From Cyclobacteriaceae bacterium (GTDB lineage: Bacteria; Bacteroidota; Bacteroidia; Cytophagales; Cyclobacteriaceae): a stretch of 43,989 nucleotides of DNA. The stretch covers positions 1 through 43,989 of the forward strand of contig JAOUDZ010000033.1 in the NCBI GenBank assembly GCA_029858965.1, given 5' to 3'. Positions 1 through 8,346 of the stretch are shown piece by piece; the stretch's first letter is position 1, and the number at the start of each line of letters is the position of its first letter. Below the pieces are notes generated by a model. It made no database searches. It saw only the letters and a program-made list of their open reading frames with translations, and had not been told where the DNA came from. Position numbers and translations under genes: made by a program.

Positions 1-358
1 CTTCCTTATCTTTTTCAGTGATGACCAACTTACCCTGACTCATCTTTACTTCATTCCTTATCTCTTTACCAATCAAATCAGGGTCTATGGTATTGAATTC
101 ATGGACTTCCACCAATGTATTTCCTTCTAATTTCCAGGTACCTCCACTCGTCCCCAGAAATATATTTTCCTTACTATTGTAAACAGCAGCGGAGAAATGC
201 TTTTCTGAATTTATCCAAACTATGCGATTTTCTTCGGGCCCTCTTTGCCAGGCACCTTTCAAATCCATACTTTCATGCTGCCCGTAAAGATCAATCGACA
301 GACAAACCGATATTAGCAGAGCCCCGTTAATCAACAGACTTGTGTATTTCATATTCAT
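1..358 (-). CDS. Secreted protein of unknown function, 3' end outside the window
   Basis: The minus strand is open from an ATG at 358 to the window edge, giving 119 residues without a stop. The N-terminus looks like a signal peptide (MNMKYTSLLINGALLISVC, then a Gln after LYG at about residue 27). The mature part, beginning with DLKGAWQRG and containing GGTWKLEGNTLVEV and a later FNTIDPD, resembles the small lipocalin-like 'membrane or secreted protein' families common in Bacteroidota, in which a protein compares a measured state with a template. I infer this from composition and motif spacing only, and no catalytic residue is visible. A TTG-N19-TAGTTTTT promoter lies at 400-429 in the right orientation. 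The stop codon and the rest of the gene are beyond base 1. Confidence 0.75.
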   Translation of the reverse strand, partial: MNMKYTSLLINGALLISVCLSIDLYGQHESMDLKGAWQRGPEENRIVWINSEKHFSAAVYNSKENIFLGTSGGTWKLEGNTLVEVHEFNTIDPDLIGKEIRNEVKMSQGKLVITEKDKE

Positions 359-399
359 TGCATTTATACTCAAGAAAGTTAATTAAAATGAGTGCTTGG

Positions 400-429
400 A
401 AAAACTAAAATGGAGAAATTGCAGAGCAA
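400..429 (-). promoter_or_regulatory. Candidate Bacteroidota-type promoter for the gene at 1-358
   Basis: On the minus strand a TTG (429-427) is followed after exactly 19 bases by TAGTTTTT (407-400), which matches the Bacteroidota -7 element TAnnTTTG at 7 of 8 positions. The predicted start is roughly 35 bases before the ATG at 358. The same spacing occurs at 35928-35957 and 43790-43819. Confidence 0.5.
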
Positions 430-489
430 TAAAAACTAATCGGATCGCCCTGACTTATTAGCAGATAACGCTTACTAAATTACGTCAAG

Positions 490-1725
490 ATGATGAAATG
501 GCATATTCATCGGTACCACAACTTCAGATGCATCCTGACGAGTACAGCAATTATGCTGTTGTTGCTTGTTACCTCCTGCAGTGACAGCGACATTACTCCA
601 GCACCTCCTGCCGGAGAAACATATTTGGTTGATGCTACACTGTTGAACACGGTATCGTCGTTGGAAATAAAGTTGTTAGCGCAACTGTCGGGGCTAGGCC
701 TAGAGCCCGATGAATTCATCTATGATGTAGATATCTTCAAAATAACATACAGGACAAAATACCTTGGATCAGATATAACCGCCTCGGGATTGGTGGTATT
801 GCCAAAGACCACAATTGCCGTTGCCATGCTAAGCTTCCAACATGGCACCATCGTCTTGCAGGATGAAGCCCCATCCAACTTGTCTCCATCGGATCCAAAT
901 TTACTTCTATATGGGGCACTTTCGTCGTCTGGGTTTATTGGCGTCGTACCGGACTATCTTGGGTTTGGGGCTTCCTCATCCATTCTGCATCCATATTATG
1001 TAGCGGAATTTACGGCGTCAGCAATCGTTGACATGCTCAAAGCTGCACGTGAGCTGGCTGAAGAAAAAAATATTGTATTCAATACAAAGCTTTTTCTGGC
1101 TGGCTATTCTGAAGGTGGGTATGCTACGATGGCTGCACACAAAGCAATGGAAGAAAGTAAACCCGATGGTTTTGAACTGATAGCATCGTTTGCCGGCGCA
1201 GGCGGTTACGATATTACCGGCTTGCAGGCGTATTTCTTTGGTCTCAAGACTTATGACGACCCCTATTATCTTGCCTTCCTCGCACGCGCATATCAGCTCA
1301 CGTATGATTATACCACGATTCTTACAGATTTGTTTAAGGAACCTTATGCAAGCAGAATTCCAACACTCTTCGACGGAATGACGGGCGCTTCGGAAATTAA
1401 TGCCCAGCTTACTACCGACATAACTGATCTTTTACAGGAGGGTCTTTCTAGCAATATTAATACCGATCCGGCGTACACGTATTTACTAGATGCCTTTGCA
1501 GAGAATAGTCTGACAGATTGGATACCTGAAACACTACTGTATATGTACCACGGCGATTCCGACACCACTGTGCCTTACGAAAATTCGTTTGACACGTATA
1601 ACGAATTGCTTTCCAACGGCGCTTCACCCAACATCGTAACATTCATTCCTTTGATAGGAACGCACAGCACCGCCACAACGCCTTTTATTTTAGATTTTAT
1701 ACCCAGGCTTTGGGCCTTGCGATAA
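490..1725 (+). CDS. Lipoprotein alpha/beta hydrolase (secretory lipase / prolyl oligopeptidase-like)
   Basis: This 411-aa protein begins with a long lipoprotein signal ending in the lipobox LVTSC, with the lipidated Cys at residue 30, so it is predicted to be anchored in the cell envelope. It then has an alpha/beta hydrolase fold. The oxyanion-type HGT is near residue 118, the nucleophile elbow GYSEGG places Ser at 207, a candidate acid lies in HGDSDTTVP (Asp 356 or 358), and the catalytic His is in GTHST at 392. This is the order of the secretory lipase and S9 peptidase-like families. The natural substrate cannot be read from sequence; an ester or acylated compound is likely. Two ATGs occur in tandem at 490 and 493. 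It converges on the nucleotidyltransferase, with 12 bases between the stops. Confidence 0.85.
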   Translation: MMKWHIHRYHNFRCILTSTAIMLLLLVTSCSDSDITPAPPAGETYLVDATLLNTVSSLEIKLLAQLSGLGLEPDEFIYDVDIFKITYRTKYLGSDITASGLVVLPKTTIAVAMLSFQHGTIVLQDEAPSNLSPSDPNLLLYGALSSSGFIGVVPDYLGFGASSSILHPYYVAEFTASAIVDMLKAARELAEEKNIVFNTKLFLAGYSEGGYATMAAHKAMEESKPDGFELIASFAGAGGYDITGLQAYFFGLKTYDDPYYLAFLARAYQLTYDYTTILTDLFKEPYASRIPTLFDGMTGASEINAQLTTDITDLLQEGLSSNINTDPAYTYLLDAFAENSLTDWIPETLLYMYHGDSDTTVPYENSFDTYNELLSNGASPNIVTFIPLIGTHSTATTPFILDFIPRLWALR

Positions 1726-1737
1726 GGGAGAAACAGC

Positions 1738-2655
1738 CTACCAAAGTTGTTGGGGATATATACCTGCAGTCACCAGCGCTTTAATCCGTCTGGAGACTTC
1801 CTCTTTGTCCTCTTTATACGTTACGCCAAACCAGGTATTGCTGCCAGAGATTATCTTTACTTTTCCCTTGTTTCCCTTGACCATTTCATTAACAATAATG
1901 GGAATATAGAATTCTGACTTTAATTCTTCATGGTTATTCTTCAGAAAAGTGTCAAATAGTTCAGCCGTAAAGTCGAATATGTTGGGTTGAAACCCCCAGA
2001 AATTCATAGAGGTCGGCGTATCCGGACTTAGTTCACGGTCTCCTTCTTTTTCTTTTGATATGATTTTTCCGTTCTCCTTTACAATCTTGGTTCGTTCTAC
2101 AACAGATGTTAAAAATCCCTCCTCGTCGCGTTCTCCGCATCCGCGCGAAACGCTGCCGTGTTCTGATAATACGTTTTCCAACGTGTAGCCAACCATGGCG
2201 TGATGACCTTCCGTGTCCTTCGCAAAAAAATCAGCGATCGCCGCAAAAGATTCCTTACCGTAAAAATCGTCGGCATTGATCGCTACGAAAGGTTCGTGAA
2301 TCACATCTCGTGCGCATAACATAGCATGCCCTGTGCCCCAGGGTTTAGTCCTTGCAGGATTTTGATATTGCGACCCGACAAACTTATCCAATGATTGAAC
2401 AACGAATTCCACTTCCACCTTGCCTTTTAGTTTTGGCAAAAACTTCTCTTTCACCGTGTCTGCTATTTCCTCCCGCACGACGAAGACTACTTTCGTAAAC
2501 CCGGCTTGAATGGCATCAAAAAGGGAGTAATCCATGATCGTTTCACCATTTGGCCCGAAACCATCAATTTGTTTTATCCCCCCATAGCGGCTACCCATTC
2601 CAGCGGCCAGTACGAGTAAAGCGAGTTTTTTTTCTGGATTATTTGGTGTGTCCAT
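1738..2655 (-). CDS. NDP-sugar pyrophosphorylase-like nucleotidyltransferase
   Basis: The 305-aa product opens with LALLVLAAGMGSRYGGIKQ, the GxGxR signature loop and following Lys of the nucleotidyltransferase GT-A fold that joins a sugar 1-phosphate to a nucleoside triphosphate. A metal-binding Asp pair is visible in AINADDFYG near residue 127. The family is cytoplasmic and includes glucose-1-phosphate uridylyl- and thymidylyltransferases. Here the loop and the GFGPNGETIMDYS segment fit the Bacteroidota branch annotated only as nucleotidyltransferase, so the exact sugar and nucleotide are unknown. It is divergent from a sugar transporter at 2887, which would suit sugar activation, though that is an inference. 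A TATTTTTG element sits at 2790-2797 on this strand but lacks a TTG at the expected distance. Confidence 0.85.
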   Translation of the reverse strand: MDTPNNPEKKLALLVLAAGMGSRYGGIKQIDGFGPNGETIMDYSLFDAIQAGFTKVVFVVREEIADTVKEKFLPKLKGKVEVEFVVQSLDKFVGSQYQNPARTKPWGTGHAMLCARDVIHEPFVAINADDFYGKESFAAIADFFAKDTEGHHAMVGYTLENVLSEHGSVSRGCGERDEEGFLTSVVERTKIVKENGKIISKEKEGDRELSPDTPTSMNFWGFQPNIFDFTAELFDTFLKNNHEELKSEFYIPIIVNEMVKGNKGKVKIISGSNTWFGVTYKEDKEEVSRRIKALVTAGIYPQQLW

Positions 2656-2835
2656 TGGGTTTTACTTTATTTCAGGTATATATGCTATTTGTGTTTGCGC
2701 GAACATTTGTATTTTTCTCCGTTGTTTGGTTAGCCTTTGCTAATAGAATTCGAATATGATCAACAACATTCACTTGTATTAATTAGGCGCAAAAATAGAA
2801 TTTTAACTGAACTAGCGATGGAAGATTAACCGTTC

Positions 2836-2865
2836 TTGCCCCAAATAAGGAACTTACTATGTATA
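2836..2865 (+). promoter_or_regulatory. Weak candidate promoter for the sugar transporter
   Basis: A TTG at 2836-2838 is followed after 19 bases by TATGTATA (2858-2865), which agrees with TAnnTTTG at 6 of 8 positions. The start would lie about 15 bases before the ATG at 2887. The spacing matches better promoters in this window, but the -7 match alone could be chance. Confidence 0.35.
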
Positions 2866-2886
2866 TAAACCAACCTTAACCATACC

Positions 2887-4155
2887 ATGAGTACCCACCG
2901 GAAGTCATATGTCCTGCCCATGATTATCATCGCAGCCCTATTTTTTGCTTTAGGATTTGTGACCTGGGTGAATGGTACACTCATACCTTACCTGAAAATT
3001 GCATGCGAACTTGAAAGTGACTTGCAGTCGTTTCTCGTAGTAACAGCATTTTTCATTGCCTATGCAGTGATGTCTATTCCTTCTTCATTTGTGTTGCGTG
3101 GAACGGGATATAAGAAAGGGATGGCCCTGGCTCTTTTTATTATGGCTTTTGGCGCAATACTTTTTATTCCGGCGGCGCAAGCAAGAAACTTTGATTTATT
3201 CCTGATCGGATTATTCATCATTGGCACTGGTTCGGCGCTATTACAGACAGCCGTAAACCCTTACGCCTCCATCATCGGTCCTATTGAAAGCGCCGCAATG
3301 CGAATCAGCATCATGGGTGTTTGTAATAAGTTCGCAGGTATCCTGGCTGGCCTTATCTTCGGTGCCATTGCTTTGAACGATGCTGATGCGCTGGTCCAAA
3401 GTTTGAAAACAATGGATGTGGTGGCAAAGAATGCCAAGCTGGATGAACTCGCCAGCAGGGTTATCATACCATACATGATCATTGCCGGTGTTCTCATCGT
3501 TCTGGCAGTTTCCATTTTACTATCTGGCCTGCCGGATATCAAAGATGATGGTGAAGACATAGCCAGTACTGACGCTATTCCTGCAAGCGCCGGGAAAACA
3601 AGTATTTTCCAGTTCCCTCATCTCCTGCTGGGTGTGTTAGCCATATTTTTATATGTAGGCGTAGAAGTAATGGCGGGAGATACTATCATCAGCTACGGAA
3701 AATCTTTGCATATCGATCTTTCAATAGCCCGATACTTTACACAGGGAACACTGATCTTTATGTTGATTGGTTATTTTGTTGGAATATTTGCCATACCCAA
3801 ATATCTATCACAGCAAAATGCATTGAAATGGTGCGCCATTCTTGGTGTTGTGTTTACAACGTTGGCTGTAGTCACAACCGGTTATGTTTCAGTTGGATTT
3901 ATTGCTGCATTGGGTCTGGCGAATTCATTAATGTGGCCTGCGATTTTTCCGTTGGCTATAAATGGATTAGGGAAATTCATAAAAATTGGATCAGCACTAT
4001 TAGTAATGGCCATTGCCGGGGGGGCTATTTTGCCCTTGATCTATGGTAAGCTTGCATTGTATTCAAGCCTGCAACATGCTTATTTGATGATGATTCCCTG
4101 CTATATATTCATATGGTATTTCGCCATAAAAGGGCACCGCATTGGAAAGGCATAA
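2887..4155 (+). CDS. Sugar MFS transporter, FucP (FHS) family
   Basis: The 422-aa product is a polytopic inner-membrane protein with about twelve hydrophobic segments. Residues 15-70 carry ALFFALGFVTWVNGTLIPYLK and then the FLVVTAFFIAYAVMSIPSSF stretch, and the first loop ends in GYKKGM. This is the layout of the fucose:proton symporter family that imports fucose, glucose/galactose or N-acetylglucosamine. A second characteristic segment, GTGSALLQTAVNPYAS, is near residue 118. The substrate cannot be assigned from sequence. It is divergent from a sugar nucleotidyltransferase. The short cytoplasmic loop around residue 220 is Asp- and Ser-rich, as expected between the two six-helix halves. Confidence 0.88.
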   Translation: MSTHRKSYVLPMIIIAALFFALGFVTWVNGTLIPYLKIACELESDLQSFLVVTAFFIAYAVMSIPSSFVLRGTGYKKGMALALFIMAFGAILFIPAAQARNFDLFLIGLFIIGTGSALLQTAVNPYASIIGPIESAAMRISIMGVCNKFAGILAGLIFGAIALNDADALVQSLKTMDVVAKNAKLDELASRVIIPYMIIAGVLIVLAVSILLSGLPDIKDDGEDIASTDAIPASAGKTSIFQFPHLLLGVLAIFLYVGVEVMAGDTIISYGKSLHIDLSIARYFTQGTLIFMLIGYFVGIFAIPKYLSQQNALKWCAILGVVFTTLAVVTTGYVSVGFIAALGLANSLMWPAIFPLAINGLGKFIKIGSALLVMAIAGGAILPLIYGKLALYSSLQHAYLMMIPCYIFIWYFAIKGHRIGKA

Positions 4156-4214
4156 ATCCAGAAGGTCTTGATAATAGCCCCGTAGCTTTTGGCAATGCTC
4201 TTAATTTATAAGCG

Positions 4215-4604
4215 TTATTGATTCCGAAGTTGTCTCCTGGCAAATAAGAATCCGATTCCACTACCTACAGCGTCGGCAATCATATCGTCAACTCCGAAAG
4301 TTCGGTAAGGGATAAAATTTCCCTGAATAAATTCAATTGCGATTCCGTAAGCTATGAATCCCATCGCAATCCAAAAGAAAATATTGCGCAGCCTTGACCC
4401 CTCATCAATTCGACTTATCAAGGGCAGGCTCCATAGCGCTACCAGCATTGCAAAGAGCCCTAAGTGAACCCACTTATCAAGATAGATTTTTGACATCCAG
4501 TCTCTTTTGGGGAATTCTTGTCCAGGGAGTAGTAGTAAGACAGTTGCCACTATTAACCCAACAACTGCGGGCCAAAAGGATTTGAGTGTGATTTTCATGT
4601 TCAT
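4215..4604 (-). CDS. VanZ family membrane protein
   Basis: This 129-aa protein has four predicted membrane segments and the VanZ-like pattern LDKWVHLGLFAML followed by an acidic loop and EFIQGNFIPYRTFGVDDMIADAVG, which is the conserved Glu-Phe-Gln plus DxxAD region of the family. VanZ-like proteins are named after a teicoplanin-resistance gene, but most, including those in Bacteroidota, have no established role, so no resistance function is claimed. The start ATG at 4604 overlaps the stop of pnuC in an ATGA arrangement, which indicates translational coupling and supports this start over the in-frame Met two codons later. Confidence 0.8.
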   Translation of the reverse strand: MNMKITLKSFWPAVVGLIVATVLLLLPGQEFPKRDWMSKIYLDKWVHLGLFAMLVALWSLPLISRIDEGSRLRNIFFWIAMGFIAYGIAIEFIQGNFIPYRTFGVDDMIADAVGSGIGFLFARRQLRNQ

Positions 4605-5269
4605 GCTGTTCCGGCAACCTTGTTCAATCTATACTCACCTATCCAGTTCCAAAGACCATAGGCTGCAATAAAACAAAAGGCAAGGTACTCGACACCTACA
4701 AATTTAATACCCTTAGCAAAGTACAGGTACGTAGCCAGTCCATCAACCATGATCCACATGATCCAACATTCTATTTTTTTCTGAACCATAAGGAAGGTTG
4801 TTATGATACTCATCACCGTAATAAAAGAATCAGCATACGGAAAGGCACTGGGTATACTGAAAATAGCAGGAAACAATGCATGCAGGTTTTTGGCAAATGT
4901 TCCAAAAAGATAAGTGCCTGCCAGTCCAATGCTGCACGCCCCCAGGAACTTTTTGACGCCCAAAAAGCTGGCACGCAGTTCATTCTTTTTGTTCTCTTCT
5001 CCTGGCTTAGGATTTGCCCATCTCCACCAGCCCAAGAGATTGGTGACTAAGAAAAAGATTTGCAGGAACATATCCGGATATAGCTGAACCTGATAAAACA
5101 GAAAAAAGAACAATACTACATTTACAATCCCAATTGGCCAGCTCCAGATATGCGCTCTTGCAGAAAGCCCCACCGCAACTGCCCCGGCAATGGTACCGAA
5201 GAACTCAAGGTAACTCATTTCGTAGCCGAGAATCTCGAAGAAGACGCTGTCAATATCAAAAAACCACAT
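4601..5269 (-). CDS. pnuC: PnuC-type nicotinamide riboside transporter
   Basis: The 222-aa product has about seven membrane segments and the PnuC features WSWPIGIVN and YPDMFLQIFFLVTNLLGWWRW (quoted in part), including the aromatic/Trp cluster that lines the substrate path in PnuC. The family facilitates uptake of nicotinamide riboside for NAD salvage; some relatives (PnuT) carry thiamine. I see no TPP riboswitch or thiamine kinase beside it, so nicotinamide riboside is the better guess. It is followed by the VanZ-like gene with a 4-base ATGA overlap. The kynurenine locus next door could supply NAD precursors in other organisms, but here an ALDH8-type enzyme suggests degradation, so a joint NAD role is only speculative. 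Confidence 0.85.
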   Translation of the reverse strand: MWFFDIDSVFFEILGYEMSYLEFFGTIAGAVAVGLSARAHIWSWPIGIVNVVLFFFLFYQVQLYPDMFLQIFFLVTNLLGWWRWANPKPGEENKKNELRASFLGVKKFLGACSIGLAGTYLFGTFAKNLHALFPAIFSIPSAFPYADSFITVMSIITTFLMVQKKIECWIMWIMVDGLATYLYFAKGIKFVGVEYLAFCFIAAYGLWNWIGEYRLNKVAGTA

Positions 5270-5455
5270 TCAGTTTCTATTAAACCGTAAATATAAAGGA
5301 TAGCATAGGCAGATTCTTCGTTGGTTGATCCAGGGTGGGAAGAGAGCTTTATTTACCGGAATCAGAGTGTACGGAAATCCTGTCAACCTAGCATACGAAG
5401 AAGACACAAAGGTGATCAAGAAATGTGGTAGCAGTCCATAAGACACGCATTATTC

Positions 5456-6898
5456 TCACAACTTCACGCAGACGTTCTTTGCCTCCGTGAAGAACTTCAA
5501 AGCCTCCCAACCGCCTTCCCGCCCAATACCGGACTGCTTCATACCGCCAAAAGGTGTTCGCAAATCGCGAAATAACCAGCAATTCACCCATACTATCCCA
5601 CTTTTGACCTTAGATGCTACGCGATGGGCACATTTCAGATTTTCAGTCCAGATGGTTGCCGACAACCCATAGGCTGTACTGTTTGCAAGGTGGATAGCCT
5701 CTTCTTCTGTTTCAAAAGGCATTATCGTAACCACCGGCCCAAAAATTTCTTCCTGATTCGTGCGGCATTGATGATCAAGTCCAACTATAACTGCGGGCTC
5801 CACAAAGTAACCACCCTTACATCTACCCGATAGCGTAATGCGTTTTCCGCCAGTAAGAATTTTTCCCTTCTCCTGCTTGGCTAATTCGATGTAAGACAGG
5901 ATTTTGTTCATGTGCGCTGCTGATATAACTGCCCCCAATGCTGTTTCTTCATCAACCGGATCGCCAATCTTCAAGGCTTTAGCCCGTTTCACAAATTCTT
6001 CTACAAAGGGTTCAAACAGGCTTTTTTCTACCAGAATCCTTGACCCACACAGGCAAATCTCGCCTTGATTAGTGAATGATGATTGAATAGAGGTGCTCAT
6101 CGCCTTTTCAAAATCACAATCGGCGAAGATGATGTTCGGATTTTTTCCGCCCATTTCCAGGGAAAGTTTTTTGAACATTGGCGCTGCTGTCAAAGCAACC
6201 TTCTTACCGGTTGCTGTTCCCCCTGTAAATGAGATGGCAGAGATATCAGGATGTTCAATTATAGCCTGTCCGGCTTTTGCACCAGCACCATGAACAATAT
6301 TTAATACGCCTTGTGGCAGTCCGGCTTCAATACATAATTCCGAAAAGAGAAATGCCGTCATGGGCGTGAGTTCAGAAGGCTTTGCTACTACTGTGCAGCC
6401 CGCCGCCAGCGCAGGCGCGATTTTCCAGGTAAATAAGTATAACGGCAAATTCCAGGGAGAAATACATCCAGCAACACCTACCGGTGTTCTGGTCGTATAG
6501 TTTATAGCTGCAGAATCGGTGATGTGCGCTTCAGATGAAAAATGTAACATGGCTGTCGCAAAAAATCGAATATTTGCAGCGGCGCGGGGAATATCCATTC
6601 GCCTTGCCAGCAAAACGGGTTTACCAGTATCAATACTCTCTGCAAGTGCAAGTTTATCCAGATCGCGGTCAACCAGATCAGCCAAACGTTGCAACATTCT
6701 TGATCTCTTCTCGACAGGTAGCACAGACCATGATGGAAATGCTTCCATTGCAGCCGTAACCGCGTTGGCAACATCCTCAATGCCGGAATCGGGCACCAGG
6801 CTGTACACTTTTCCTTCGGCTGGATTGAAATTATCCATGTATTGACCTTGAGATGGTCCAGCCAAAGCGCCATTGATGTAGTTTAAAATCTTAACCAT
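5456..6898 (-). CDS. Aldehyde dehydrogenase, ALDH8-like (2-aminomuconate semialdehyde dehydrogenase candidate)
   Basis: This full-length 480-aa NAD(P)-dependent aldehyde dehydrogenase has the expected catalytic set: Asn 150 in SPWN, Lys 173 in VAKPSE, Glu 248 in LEMGGKNPN and the nucleophile Cys 282 in NQGEICLCGSR, with the cofactor loop FTGGTATG at about 224-231. The C-terminal stretch VNCWLFRDLRTPFGGMKQSG resembles ALDH8A1 and bacterial 2-aminomuconic semialdehyde dehydrogenases, which oxidise 2-aminomuconate 6-semialdehyde in tryptophan degradation. Adjacent 3-hydroxyanthranilate dioxygenase, kynureninase and KMO genes support this. The SDR gene lies 9 bases upstream on the same strand, so they are probably co-transcribed. 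A generic betaine or hydroxymuconic semialdehyde dehydrogenase is the alternative. Confidence 0.85.
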   Translation of the reverse strand: MVKILNYINGALAGPSQGQYMDNFNPAEGKVYSLVPDSGIEDVANAVTAAMEAFPSWSVLPVEKRSRMLQRLADLVDRDLDKLALAESIDTGKPVLLARRMDIPRAAANIRFFATAMLHFSSEAHITDSAAINYTTRTPVGVAGCISPWNLPLYLFTWKIAPALAAGCTVVAKPSELTPMTAFLFSELCIEAGLPQGVLNIVHGAGAKAGQAIIEHPDISAISFTGGTATGKKVALTAAPMFKKLSLEMGGKNPNIIFADCDFEKAMSTSIQSSFTNQGEICLCGSRILVEKSLFEPFVEEFVKRAKALKIGDPVDEETALGAVISAAHMNKILSYIELAKQEKGKILTGGKRITLSGRCKGGYFVEPAVIVGLDHQCRTNQEEIFGPVVTIMPFETEEEAIHLANSTAYGLSATIWTENLKCAHRVASKVKSGIVWVNCWLFRDLRTPFGGMKQSGIGREGGWEALKFFTEAKNVCVKL

Positions 6899-6907
6899 TC
6901 CTATTCC

Positions 6908-7693
6908 CTAGAGACTTCCTGTCCTTCCACCATCTACTGGTATATTAATACCATTTATGTATCCAGCGGCTGGGGTAGCCAAAAATGCAACTGCAGCTGC
7001 CACTTCATGCGCATCTGCAATTCTTCCTGCCGGGATTTCTGAAATCATTTCTTGCTTCAATTCCTCAAACGTTCTTCCGGTAGGTGACACTTTGCTTTGC
7101 AGTATTGACTCGAGCCTGCCTGTCATCGTGGCCCCGGGCAAAATATTATTTACCGTTATCCCATAAGGACCCAATTCATTTGCCAACGTTTTTGACCAAT
7201 TTGCCACGGCGCCCCTTATTGTGTTTGAAACACCGAGTCCCTTGATCGGAATCTTCACAGATGTTGAAATGATATTGATAATCCTTCCATATTCAACGCG
7301 TTTCATGCCAGAGGCAAAAGCCTTTACCAATATGTGGTTGCACAATAAATGGTTAGAAAAGGCTGTAACAAAATCGCTTGGTTGTGCATCCATTATCAAT
7401 CCCGCTGTTGGTCCCCCTGTATTGTTAACAAGGATTGCTACAACGCTATTTTCCGCATACCGTTCTGCTTTTTTCCTGAGTTCGTCTGGAAAAGAGAAGT
7501 CTGCCACGATGTAATCATGTTTCTGCCCTGCAGAAGTATCTAATTCCCTCATTACTGCAGTCAGTTTCTCTTCGTTTCGCGCCACCAGCGTAACACTTGT
7601 CCCCAGCATGGCTAGTTCAATAGCAGATGCTTTTCCGATCCCTTGTGTGCTTCCACAAACAACTGCTCTCTTACCGCTTAAATCCAGATTCAT
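6908..7693 (-). CDS. SDR-family protein with substituted catalytic Tyr and Lys
   Basis: The 261-aa product has a Rossmann start (GSTQGIG at 14-20), NNTGG near 90 in place of the usual NNAGG, a Ser at 143 in IISTS, and a C-terminal PVDGG typical of FabG-like SDRs. The active-site YxxxK is absent: 13 residues after Ser 143, where Tyr is expected, there is Ser 156, and where Lys is expected there is Arg 160 (GVSNTIRGAV). A known SDR subgroup resembling beta-ketoacyl reductases lacks the perfect tetrad, and this looks like a member. The reaction is unknown. Position between the ALDH and the divergent HAAO gene suggests a role in tryptophan catabolism. Confidence 0.85.
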   Translation of the reverse strand: MNLDLSGKRAVVCGSTQGIGKASAIELAMLGTSVTLVARNEEKLTAVMRELDTSAGQKHDYIVADFSFPDELRKKAERYAENSVVAILVNNTGGPTAGLIMDAQPSDFVTAFSNHLLCNHILVKAFASGMKRVEYGRIINIISTSVKIPIKGLGVSNTIRGAVANWSKTLANELGPYGITVNNILPGATMTGRLESILQSKVSPTGRTFEELKQEMISEIPAGRIADAHEVAAAVAFLATPAAGYINGINIPVDGGRTGSL

Positions 7694-7717
7694 CTTCTTA
7701 TTATCTTATGTGCAAAA

Positions 7718-7747
7718 TTCTAGTAATTTTAATCAATAAAATCTTTG
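7718..7747 (+). promoter_or_regulatory. Weak candidate promoter for the HAAO gene
   Basis: TTC at 7718-7720 is followed after 19 bases by AATCTTTG (7740-7747), agreeing with TTG-N19-TAnnTTTG at 2 of 3 and 7 of 8 positions. It would start transcription about 30 bases before the ATG at 7785, within the divergent spacer shared with the SDR gene. Confidence 0.35.
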
Positions 7748-7784
7748 GGCCATTCATCCATCGAAACAATTACAAACATTAATT

Positions 7785-8315
7785 ATGGCAATTCGGAGAC
7801 CTTTTAATCTAAAACAGTGGATTAGTGAAAATCGCGATCTGCTCAAGCCGCCAGTAGGAAATAAGAATCTTTATGCAGATGCTGGGGATTACATCGTGAT
7901 GGTCGTCGGCGGCCCGAACGCACGAAAAGATTATCACTTTAACGAAACGGAAGAGCTGTTTTATCAACTCGAAGGTGATATAACGGTAACAATTCAGGAA
8001 GAAGGTAAGGCTGTGAAAATTCCTATCAAAGAAGGAGAAATGTTTCTGCTGCCGTCTCGCATACCCCATCAGCCCGCCCGGCCTGCTGGCACAGTAGGAC
8101 TAGTGATCGAATGCAAGCGTGAAGATGAAAAAATGCTGGATGGCCTGCAATGGTATTGTGAAAAGTGCAACAACATGCTCCATGAATATGAATTTCACCT
8201 TACTAACATAGAAAAAGATTTTTTGCCTCGTTTCAAAGAATTCTATGGCTCAGTAGAAGCGAGGACATGCAAGAAATGCGGGACGGTAATGGAAGCGGAC
8301 CCAAGATTTGTATAA
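7785..8315 (+). CDS. nbaC: 3-hydroxyanthranilate 3,4-dioxygenase
   Basis: This 176-aa cupin matches the bacterial enzyme residue for residue at the key sites. The Fe(II) ligands are His 51, Glu 57 and His 95; substrate-binding Arg 47 and Arg 99 are present; and the C-terminal rubredoxin-like zinc site has Cys 125, 128, 162 and 165. The enzyme opens the ring of 3-hydroxyanthranilate with O2 to give 2-amino-3-carboxymuconate semialdehyde, which can cyclise to quinolinate or be decarboxylated for catabolism. It is a cytoplasmic enzyme. It starts a plus-strand run with ogt and kynU and is divergent from the SDR and ALDH genes. This is the strongest functional assignment in the locus. Confidence 0.97.
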   Translation: MAIRRPFNLKQWISENRDLLKPPVGNKNLYADAGDYIVMVVGGPNARKDYHFNETEELFYQLEGDITVTIQEEGKAVKIPIKEGEMFLLPSRIPHQPARPAGTVGLVIECKREDEKMLDGLQWYCEKCNNMLHEYEFHLTNIEKDFLPRFKEFYGSVEARTCKKCGTVMEADPRFV

Positions 8316-8346
8316 TGAAAGGCTTCCCATTTCTAAGTAGCGTTTT

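Noticed and set aside
115-330. Plus-strand 71-residue frame at the left edge
   Set aside because: The minus strand carries a longer frame with a signal peptide, a promoter at 400-429 and a sensible protein pattern, so the plus frame is a shadow.
2790-2797. TATTTTTG promoter element for the nucleotidyltransferase
   Set aside because: The -7 box is perfect but no TTG lies at the expected distance and the leader would be about 128 bases, so I did not list it as a feature.
3261-3560. 99-residue minus-strand reading frame inside the sugar transporter gene
   Set aside because: It is the reverse reading of a well-supported transporter, has no promoter or family motif, and its composition follows the antisense of membrane segments.
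4215-4604. VanZ-like protein as a glycopeptide resistance gene
   Set aside because: VanZ-like families are widespread without resistance genes around them, and none of the van cluster is present.
5270-5455. Possible riboswitch upstream of pnuC
   Set aside because: I looked for TPP and NAD-type conserved cores on the minus strand and saw neither. The spacer is short and unstructured by eye.
6502-6873. Overlapping frames inside the aldehyde dehydrogenase gene on both strands
   Set aside because: The aldehyde dehydrogenase is intact with all catalytic residues, and the other frames carry no recognisable domain.
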